A stretch of 20,613 nucleotides of DNA, taken from the IMG/VR virus record IMGVR_UViG_3300009158_000247, positions 1-20,613 of that record; one strand, 5' to 3'. The translations under genes were made by a program, and so were the position numbers. The notes under the pieces are model-generated. The model did no database searches. It was not told the DNA's origin and was given only the letters and a program-made list of their open reading frames with translations. Positions 12,483 to 18,623 of this stretch are shown here, piece after piece. Numbering within the stretch: position 1 is the first letter of the stretch; the number at the start of each line of letters is the position of its first letter. Source of the stretch: a virus.

Positions 12483-13765
12483 GCTGACAACTCCTTCATC
12501 ACAGGCTTCCACGATTGCTCATAAACGAGGTCTGCGTCATATTGGCTGGCAAAGGCCACAGCATCCTTATCCACGCCTCTGGGGGCTTCGTAGGAGGCTT
12601 TCAGGGCATCCACGATGGAAGACACAACAGGGGTGCAGAACCATGACCTTTGATGCGCATCCCAGAATGGCTGAATGTCCACAGCCCACCCAGACCCAAC
12701 CAACTCAGGCTGTGCCGTGTAGTTAGACACGATGACCCGTGTACCGCAAGCCTGAGCCTCGATGACCGGAACCCCGAAGCCCTCACCCATCGAGCAAGCC
12801 AACAGCACATCAGCTGCGGAATACAACGCAGCCAAAGCCTGCTGAGGGAAACCAGTCCGATAAACATACGGGTCACAAATCTTGTACTGCTCAGGCTTCA
12901 CACCACAAGCCTCCAAAAGATGCACCAAATTGATACCACCCATCGCACCATCACGTTCCGTGTGTAGATACAACATTGCGTCAGGATGATCTTGAGCAAA
13001 AATTGCGAACGCCAAAATGTTTTCAGCAAACGATTTACGCGAAGGGTTCGCACCCTTATTCGCAGCGTTCATCATGACAACAAACTTGTCGTCAGGAATC
13101 TCCATCAAATCACGACCCGTAACATCACCCTTCGGTGAAACAATTTTTGCTGTTGGCTTGAAAACTTTTTCTATCGCATGAGGAACATACATCGCATCTA
13201 CGCCAGCGTTCTGCAACATTTGTAAACCAAACTTTGACATCGCAATCGGTTTCACATTGTCACGCTTACACCAAGCCAAAACATTCGGAGGAATAGGAGC
13301 ATGGTCAATAGGTACCCAAGATGCAATGTTTGGTACCTGATCCAATGAGCCTGATTGCAACACCCAAACATCAAACAATGTAATCATCATTGCTTGCATA
13401 TCAAGATTGCCGTTAGCCCAATCCATCCAATGCGCAACCATGATGTCATCGCTATACGCAGACATTCCACGCGGATAAAGTTTTACACCATTCCACATTG
13501 AAGAAATACCTTCAATGCCATACATCGCATGGATCGCTACTTCGTGTTGGTCTTGGATGAGCCTTGTGACGACTTGCGCTGTTTGGGTGCCGTAGCCCGT
13601 TGGGGCGAAAGGGGCGTTGGAATACCAGAGGATTCGTAGCGCGTCGGAATTGGCAAATCTGCCAGCTCTGGCAAGTGCGCTATTCCCCTGCGGAGCAATA
13701 TCTCCGCCTCTAGGTCTGGTAACTCGACCGGTGTGTTCTTGACGATTACGAGCATTTCCCACCAT
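12452..13765 (-). CDS. GT4-type (GT-B fold) glycosyltransferase
   Basis: A 437-residue protein. The N-terminal Rossmann half begins at about residue 43 with LRILWYSNAPFAPTGYGTQT, including the Gly-rich donor/acceptor loop. The C-terminal half holds MGEGFGVPVIEAQACGTRVI (about 326-345), the E-x7-E motif of GT4 retaining enzymes (Glu328, Glu336). GAMGGINLVHLLEACGVKPE is typical of the linker. The ATG at 13765 has AAGGAG four bases upstream. The first 42 residues are low-complexity and basic and match nothing, and they coincide with another plausible reading frame. No later ATG, GTG or TTG precedes the conserved fold. The gene follows the post-capsid terminator and begins the glycan cassette, so its product may modify capsid or tail proteins, as reported for some mycobacteriophages. 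Confidence 0.82.
   Translation of the reverse strand: MVGNARNRQEHTGRVTRPRGGDIAPQGNSALARAGRFANSDALRILWYSNAPFAPTGYGTQTAQVVTRLIQDQHEVAIHAMYGIEGISSMWNGVKLYPRGMSAYSDDIMVAHWMDWANGNLDMQAMMITLFDVWVLQSGSLDQVPNIASWVPIDHAPIPPNVLAWCKRDNVKPIAMSKFGLQMLQNAGVDAMYVPHAIEKVFKPTAKIVSPKGDVTGRDLMEIPDDKFVVMMNAANKGANPSRKSFAENILAFAIFAQDHPDAMLYLHTERDGAMGGINLVHLLEACGVKPEQYKICDPYVYRTGFPQQALAALYSAADVLLACSMGEGFGVPVIEAQACGTRVIVSNYTAQPELVGSGWAVDIQPFWDAHQRSWFCTPVVSSIVDALKASYEAPRGVDKDAVAFASQYDADLVYEQSWKPVMKELSAWCQSSSSPS
13537..13755 (-). CDS. Small ORF overlapping the GT4 N-terminus, possible gene
   Basis: A 72-residue frame starting MLVIVKNTPVELPDLEAEIL and continuing LRRGIAHLPELADLPI. It looks like the small proteins phages often carry just after the capsid gene: a beta strand, then 'LxxLEAELLLxRGIA'. 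It then runs into a low-complexity basic tail over the conserved GT4 fold. Its ATG is ten bases inside GT4, with only GGTGGGAA upstream. It may be a genuine ancestral gene partly overrun by GT4, or chance. The evidence is protein character only. Confidence 0.35.
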   Translation of the reverse strand: MLVIVKNTPVELPDLEAEILLRRGIAHLPELADLPIPTRYESSGIPTPLSPQRATAPKQRKSSQGSSKTNTK

Positions 13766-13791
13766 TCTCTCCTTCGCAGGTCGCAGGGTAT

Positions 13792-13837
13792 AAAAAGAAA
13801 TGAGGGTAGGTCGCCCTGCGTGTTCGACCTACCCTCA
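13792..13837 (-). terminator. Intrinsic terminator after the major capsid gene
   Basis: The minus strand has a perfect 13-bp inverted repeat (TGAGGGTAGGTCG at 13837-13825, its complement at 13813-13801) around an 11-base loop, followed at once by TTTCTTTTT (13800-13792). This is a strong Rho-independent terminator, 40 bases after the capsid stop. It would cut or stabilise the 3' end of the capsid messenger and lower expression of the glycan and connector genes downstream, unless they have their own promoter or antitermination. Confidence 0.9.
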
Positions 13838-13877
13838 AACTTACACCGATATTGCTATCGGTTGCACTACCTTCAAC

Positions 13878-15059
13878 TTATGGTTGGAGGAGGTGCTTAA
13901 TGTGGCTAACTTGTGGAAGATTTCCGTCAACTCTGTATGTGCTGCGGAAAGTCACTAAGCCCGTGTTGAATGCGAAGTCATCGCTGCGCTCCAACTTGAT
14001 TCCACCAACTGTGCGTACATAGTACGAAGGTAGGTGACCAACAATGACGGACTTGGTTCCAGTTGCTACGTCGACCATTGAAGGGTTTTCGTAGATTGGC
14101 TTGCCAAGAAGCATGTCTGGTGATTCCATTGAAAGAGCTGGCTGGAATACATAATTTCCAGCTGTGTCCTTCAACTTGCGAACTGCACCAATTGACTTGC
14201 CGTTCATCATCCAACCAACACCAGGAAGGTTACGTGCTGCGCCATCAAGGCTGTATAGCAAGTCAATCAAGTTGTCTGCGGTGAATGCGGTAGCAGTTCC
14301 AGCCGTGCCGCCTACTGCGCTCGCTGTCACGATGCCCTTTGGCTGGTTGGTTCCTGAACCGACTGTCAAAGCCGAACCTACTGCGTAACCAAGAGCGTTA
14401 CCAGTTTGTTCTGCCAAGAAGCCGAGGATGTCAACACCAGAGTCTTCGATAAGTTCCGTTGTCAACTGCGTCAAGAATGAGTACTTGTAAGCACCCAAGG
14501 TAACGAAGCTGTTGAACTGTGGATCGGATTCTGGAATTGCGGTTCCTTCACCTGGCAGAGTAGCTGTTGACCAGCTGAACTGCGAAGGGATTTGAAGGTT
14601 CTCGCCACCAGCGGTGTTCAAAATCGTTGCTACTTGCAAGATCGGTGCAACAAGACGAGCCTGTGCAATTACTTGGTTGTAGAACGAGGTTGGTACAGGT
14701 GCGCCTGCTGAACCCTTGGTGATGTCACGACGTTCAAATGTGTGTGAACGCTTTTCGCCCATAACAAGTGAACGCAAGAACGAAGCATCATCTGCAACTG
14801 GTGCAGCTGATTCCTGTGGACGTGCCTGTGAAGCGATGTCACGGGTTGCTGCATCGAGGCGAAGTTCGCGAGCTTCGTCTTCACGAAGTTTTGCGATGGT
14901 CTGTCCACGCTCGTCCAGTTCCTTAGAGATGCGCTCATAGGTTTGGTTTTCTTCTGCTGAGAGGTCACGCTTTTCTGCGGTGGCTTTGTCCAAGATTGAC
15001 TTGGCTTCTTCCCATGCACGATTGCGAATCTCAACCTGACGGTCAATATATTCTTTCAT
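13878..15059 (-). CDS. HK97-fold major capsid protein
   Basis: A 393-residue protein. Residues 1 to about 95 form a charged helical delta (scaffold) domain (EIRNRAWEEAKSILDKATAE, then SKELDERGQTIAKLRED). The linker FLRSLVMGEKRSHTFERRDI is the likely region cut by the prohead protease. The mature fold begins around KGSAGAPVPTSFYNQVIAQA, with an E-loop-like LQIPSQFSWSTATLPGEG and the A-domain helix SFLTQLTTELIEDSGVDILG. GWMMNGKSIGAVRKLKD, then YENPSMVDVA and a beta-rich end, complete the pattern. GAGAAGGA precedes the ATG by nine bases. It follows the protease with a 134-base gap and is followed by a strong terminator, matching the need for very high expression. Confidence 0.93.
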   Translation of the reverse strand: MKEYIDRQVEIRNRAWEEAKSILDKATAEKRDLSAEENQTYERISKELDERGQTIAKLREDEARELRLDAATRDIASQARPQESAAPVADDASFLRSLVMGEKRSHTFERRDITKGSAGAPVPTSFYNQVIAQARLVAPILQVATILNTAGGENLQIPSQFSWSTATLPGEGTAIPESDPQFNSFVTLGAYKYSFLTQLTTELIEDSGVDILGFLAEQTGNALGYAVGSALTVGSGTNQPKGIVTASAVGGTAGTATAFTADNLIDLLYSLDGAARNLPGVGWMMNGKSIGAVRKLKDTAGNYVFQPALSMESPDMLLGKPIYENPSMVDVATGTKSVIVGHLPSYYVRTVGGIKLERSDDFAFNTGLVTFRSTYRVDGNLPQVSHIKHLLQP

Positions 15060-15193
15060 GATGTTTTCCTTCTCCCGTTAGGGATGAATGTTGAGTGTTT
15101 GGATACGCAGGGATTTAACTTAAACCTGGTACGGCTCCGTACACAGCAACATCCAAGGAGGCTCCTCGCGTTGGACGCAGTACTAAAACAGTA
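15060..15193 (-). other. Protease-capsid intergenic leader
   Basis: This 134-base gap holds the capsid ribosome binding site (about 15069-15075), a tiny open frame (15152-15120, MLLCTEPYQV) with GAGGAG nine bases upstream, and a small hairpin TACGG-AG-CCGTA (15141-15130). No convincing -35/-10 pair was found. It may be a translational leader of the capsid gene; this is weakly supported. Confidence 0.35.
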
Positions 15194-15196
15194 CTA
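15178..15196. repeat. Tandem 8-bp direct repeat, 11-bp period
   Basis: CAGTACTA occurs twice, at 15178-15185 and 15189-15196, separated by AAA. Each copy contains the palindrome AGTACT. The period of about one helical turn would place two sites on the same face of the helix. It covers the stop codon of the protease gene, upstream of the capsid gene. Confidence 0.6.
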
Positions 15197-16858
15197 GAAA
15201 TTCTTGATTAGTTCAAGATGCTTGGCCATCAGGCCAAGAGTCGCAGGTGGTTCAGTTGGTGTTGGCTCCAACTTCGCAACAGTTTCACGCAACAACGCAC
15301 CCTGATCGGATGACAAAGTTTTCCCTGATTCCAGAACCAAGATTGCGTCAGCAAGACGATCAGCATCAACACCAGTACGAGTAGCAAGCGCATCAAAGCT
15401 GCGAACCTGTGCAGATGTTGCTGAATACGCTGGGAACCCTGTCACAACAGAAACTTCAAATAGTTTGATTTGACGGAGTTCACGGTTCATTCCGTCTTCA
15501 GACCAACGGTCACCACCAGAAGGAACAGTAAACCCGAACGACATCGAGGTCACGTCACCACGCTTCATCAAAATTGATAGGTCTTTACCCACAGAAGTTT
15601 CAGGCAAATCAGCCGAAGCCAACAAACCCTTTGAATCTTCTTGCAGGCGCAAAGTCTTTGCGCGGGTCGTAGCCAACAACATTGATGAGTCATGATTCAT
15701 GTACATCCGAATATTATTTCGTGCCTTCAACGAACGTGCGAATGCACCAGGCGCAATAGTTTCAATGAATGGCAATGGTTCAGATGGTGAGTTGAATACA
15801 GCTGCATAACCTGTGAACGACATACCGTCACCGGACTCGTTAGCGCGTAACTCAAAATCGGATACGGTAACTCTGCGTGTTTCAACCTGTTCAGTCATAT
15901 AAGAAACATTACCAAAGTCCTGTTCACGCTGACGATGGAACGCTGGTGCTTCACGCAAGACAGGCATATCACCAGATTTGATTCGCTTTGGGTCAAGAGT
16001 TTTGATACCTAAATCAAAATATGCTCGACGTGCAGCAGGGTCATTATCTATCGCTAGAACCACAGTCTGCTCAGACAGAATGTCCGCAGCCTTGTTGCCT
16101 TTGTATTCAGGCGTTGGGATGCTCAAGTCTTCGTTGAACTCAATGTCATCGTATTTAACTCCGGCATCAGCCAACTCTGCAACAGTCTTATCTTCTTCGT
16201 CTTCGCCACGACCAGTCACAATATAGATAAAGAACTTCTCATAAAGAGCGTTCACATAGTCAATGTTTTTTTGAATGCCCTCACCGCCAGCAAGCAATGT
16301 TCCATCAATATCAACGATGACCACATCTTGAGCATTGGCAGTTCGTTGCGAACCAGTCTGATCGTCTTTTATGGCCTGTGCTTTACGAGCAAACCAAGTC
16401 ATCGCAGGTTCAGGGTCAAGTGGATCAATTCCCCAAAGATAGAACGCGACAGCACCAGCACCAGGGAAACCCTCATCATCAGCCTCAGAGTTCTGTGAAG
16501 CATCCAAATCAACTAGATGACGTTGACCCCAAGCGTTTGCTCGAATCACCTTGTCCTCAGTAATTTGACCGTCAGCCATCTGGCGAGCCTCACGAATAGT
16601 GCGCTCCACCAAACCATCACCACCCAAACCTTGAACGTTATATTCCAAACCTTTAGCAGCTGCATCTTGAATATATGAAGGCAGATTCAAATCAACTGCA
16701 CGTTCCCCACCAGGAGCCATATCCTCAGCCAACGAAACTGCAACCATCTGATCTATCGCATCCTGTTTTGATTGGTGGCATCCCATGACTTCGCCATCTT
16801 CCTTTTCAACAGCCCAACCTGAACAATCAGGATTCTTATCTGAAATAAAATATGGCAT
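15194..16858 (-). CDS. Prohead protease fused to an internal HAD phosphatase domain
   Basis: A 554-residue protein from the ATG at 16858 (TAATG overlap with the upstream stop). It has three parts. Residues 1 to about 165: a short head-gene domain starting MPYFISDKNPDCSGWAVEKE, then GEVMGCHQSKQDAIDQMVAV, a motif known from phage portal/protease-region proteins, followed by a helical region. About 178-290: a HAD-type phosphatase with all four motifs, namely VVIVDIDGTLLAG (Asp183, Asp185), YIVTGRGE (Thr215), YKGNKA (Lys253/Lys256) and VVLAIDNDPAARRAYFD (Asp271, Asp273). About 325-554: an HK97/S78 prohead protease with SFTGYAAVFNSPSEP, His389 in MYMNHDSS, Ser440 in TSMSFGF and FEVSVVTGFPAY. The protease matures the capsid. 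Most S78 proteases are near 200 residues, so this is greatly extended. The job of the phosphatase is unknown. Confidence 0.88.
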   Translation of the reverse strand: MPYFISDKNPDCSGWAVEKEDGEVMGCHQSKQDAIDQMVAVSLAEDMAPGGERAVDLNLPSYIQDAAAKGLEYNVQGLGGDGLVERTIREARQMADGQITEDKVIRANAWGQRHLVDLDASQNSEADDEGFPGAGAVAFYLWGIDPLDPEPAMTWFARKAQAIKDDQTGSQRTANAQDVVIVDIDGTLLAGGEGIQKNIDYVNALYEKFFIYIVTGRGEDEEDKTVAELADAGVKYDDIEFNEDLSIPTPEYKGNKAADILSEQTVVLAIDNDPAARRAYFDLGIKTLDPKRIKSGDMPVLREAPAFHRQREQDFGNVSYMTEQVETRRVTVSDFELRANESGDGMSFTGYAAVFNSPSEPLPFIETIAPGAFARSLKARNNIRMYMNHDSSMLLATTRAKTLRLQEDSKGLLASADLPETSVGKDLSILMKRGDVTSMSFGFTVPSGGDRWSEDGMNRELRQIKLFEVSVVTGFPAYSATSAQVRSFDALATRTGVDADRLADAILVLESGKTLSSDQGALLRETVAKLEPTPTEPPATLGLMAKHLELIKNF

Positions 16859-17124
16859 TAGAACGGCTGCACAATCAGAGAACAAGTAAGCGAACTTCCA
16901 GCAATTCCAAAGAGCTGTTCGGTGGTATTCAAAACAAAATACAAAGTTGCTTCAGGATCAAGATGTAAACCAGTTGAAGTTGTAACAGCAGAACCACCCA
17001 AATAAATAACCGAGTTCGCCTGATGGTTATTGTTATGAATTGTCACCTTCACAGGATTGATAGGTGCATCAGCCAGCAACACAGGCGTTGTGTTCACCGT
17101 GTAAACATAAGAACTCAAAGTCAT
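16858..17124 (-). CDS. Small head-region protein, unknown function
   Basis: An 88-residue protein rich in Thr, Val and Asn, with beta-strand alternation (TLSSYVYTVNTTPVLLADAP, then VIYLGGSAVTTSTGLHLDPE, then NTTEQLFGIAGSSLTCSLIV). No membrane segment is evident. It overlaps the portal stop by four bases (ATGA) and the protease start by one, so it belongs to the head operon. Small beta proteins at this location occur in other actinobacteria phages and could be decoration or head accessory proteins. I do not recognise a named family. The coding status is well supported by the overlaps. Confidence 0.7.
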   Translation of the reverse strand: MTLSSYVYTVNTTPVLLADAPINPVKVTIHNNNHQANSVIYLGGSAVTTSTGLHLDPEATLYFVLNTTEQLFGIAGSSLTCSLIVQPF

Positions 17125-18470
17125 GTCACCTCATAAGCAGACGGAGGATCATCAGGTGCCACAGTTGAAATCTGTTGCAACTGACTCGAAGGCAAACCAG
17201 TATGAGCCACAGCTGGTAAACCAACCATCGCCAAAACCTCAGCCGGATCAAAGCCAGTCAAAATCAACCGTTGCGCAATCTCAGCCTTGGACTGCATCTC
17301 AGCCAAGTTCGCAGCATTCACATCCACATTGGCAAGCGAAACTCTATAACCATCGCCACCCTCAACAGGAGCCATATCCTCAAGACGATGAACATCATTG
17401 ATTGATAAGAAGCCTGACTGAAGGCCTGTTGAGAACGCTGTGTAACGCGAAGCCTGATCGCCACGAAGCAGGCCGTCCACGTTGAACTTCATGAATGCTC
17501 GACCAGCAAGCAAGCGTGAATAGCCTTCCTCAATTTTTTCTATGTACGGACGCAAAGTGTGAGTCACATACTGGATGCCGTTCTGTTCAACGGAGGCATA
17601 CGACATCGCACCAGGCGTAGTCACACCCAGCATTGATGGAGGCACACGGAAGATACGGGCAATCTCCTCAACAGCGAAACGACGTGACTCCAAGAACTGT
17701 GCAGAATCATTGTCCACAGTTGTCTTCGTGAACTTAGCCCCACCGAACAACACACCAGGACGATGCGAACGACGCAAACCCTTGTGGCCTTCCTCGAACC
17801 CTGACACCAAATCCTTAGCCTGTTCACGGGTCAGGTTGCCAGGGAACTCGATGATGCCAGAAGCTGAAGAACCTTGACCGAAGAATCGTGCAGCGAACTC
17901 CTCCAACGCTTTAGCCAACCCCAAGTTTTCTTTGATGAGTTCAATGCGTGAGCGTCCACGCAAATCACCAGGCAAACGAAGTTCGGTGATATGAATCATG
18001 TTGTCAGCTGTGATTACATCACGGCCTTCATAAATGTAAATCGGACGACGAGTCTCACGGTCACGACTGCACTCAACACGCTCAGGGTTCAAAACAACCA
18101 AACCAGCAATACCTTGATCGTCGCGCAAGATGCGGGTGAACGAGTTGCCGTTCAACATCAACGAAACAAGAACCTGTTGGAAATGCTCGATGCGGGTCAC
18201 ACCAGATTCAGGGTTATCCAACCAGTCTGGTCGTGGACGGAACGGACGACGAGTTCCATCAAGACGTAAGAATGTGTCAACAGGAAGAGTTGAAATTGAA
18301 TCTGAAATCATGCGCACACACGCATAGACCGCTTCAATTTTTAGTGAGTCTTGTTGCGTGACTGTTGTGCCTGATGCGGTAGTGAAACTGAACGTGTCAC
18401 CTGAAGCAAACAAATTTTGGAACGAAACCGCACGTTCCTCGTTGCCACCACCCAACAGCCTTGACAACAT
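17121..18470 (-). CDS. Portal protein, HK97 type
   Basis: A 449-residue protein with the portal hallmarks. LKIEAVYACVRMISDSISTL, then PVDTFLRLDG, forms the N-terminal wing. A middle with SLMLNGNSFTRILRDDQGIA and LVVLNPERVECSRDR is the conserved 'G(N/D)xYxxxxR..G...L..L.P..v' block. The GFEEGHKGLRRSHRPGVLFG and RIFRVPPSMLGV segments lie in the stem/crown part. It makes the dodecameric ring through which DNA enters and leaves the capsid. AAAGG lies eight bases before the ATG, which overlaps the stop of the 49-residue gene as TAATG. Length and position between terminase and protease are standard. Confidence 0.92.
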   Translation of the reverse strand: MLSRLLGGGNEERAVSFQNLFASGDTFSFTTASGTTVTQQDSLKIEAVYACVRMISDSISTLPVDTFLRLDGTRRPFRPRPDWLDNPESGVTRIEHFQQVLVSLMLNGNSFTRILRDDQGIAGLVVLNPERVECSRDRETRRPIYIYEGRDVITADNMIHITELRLPGDLRGRSRIELIKENLGLAKALEEFAARFFGQGSSASGIIEFPGNLTREQAKDLVSGFEEGHKGLRRSHRPGVLFGGAKFTKTTVDNDSAQFLESRRFAVEEIARIFRVPPSMLGVTTPGAMSYASVEQNGIQYVTHTLRPYIEKIEEGYSRLLAGRAFMKFNVDGLLRGDQASRYTAFSTGLQSGFLSINDVHRLEDMAPVEGGDGYRVSLANVDVNAANLAEMQSKAEIAQRLILTGFDPAEVLAMVGLPAVAHTGLPSSQLQQISTVAPDDPPSAYEVT

Positions 18471-18619
18471 TATTTAGCCTTTCCGCGACCACGCTCGTAG
18501 GCAGCCGTGAACAATAGAACTGACAGGCCAACAAAAATTAGCCCTAATGGAATTGATAACAAGAATAGTCCAGATGCGATGAGCAAGATGGATAAAAGTT
18601 CTAGCAGGATGATAGGCAT
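18470..18619 (-). CDS. 49-residue membrane protein between terminase and portal
   Basis: A short gene missed by length cut-offs. It begins MPIILLELLSILLIASGLFL and has a second hydrophobic stretch around PLGLIFVGLSVLLFTAA. Its basic tail is YERGRGKAK. Two membrane segments joined by a Ser-Ile-Pro turn predict a small inner-membrane hairpin. It starts four bases after the terminase stop, with only weak TAGAGA upstream, and its TAA overlaps the portal ATG by one base. Similar small membrane proteins sit at this place in other actinobacteria phages, and their role is not known. The tight fit between two certain genes supports it as a real gene. Confidence 0.7.
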   Translation of the reverse strand: MPIILLELLSILLIASGLFLLSIPLGLIFVGLSVLLFTAAYERGRGKAK

Positions 18620-18623
18620 ATCT

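Noticed and set aside
14669-15046. Minus-strand 125-codon frame within the capsid delta domain
   Set aside because: It is a shifted frame of the charged coiled-coil sequence, and the capsid frame accounts for this DNA fully.
1625-17244. Octamer GGCTGAGG recurring at least a dozen times on the coding strand (for example 1625, 1631, 2681, 5893, 5935, 6103, 6334, 8517, 10998, 16723, 17237), possibly a Chi- or KOPS-like signal
   Set aside because: Nearly all copies are in the frame GCT-GAG-G, i.e. Ala-Glu followed by a G-starting codon, so codon preference explains the bias. Only the copy at 8517 is non-coding.
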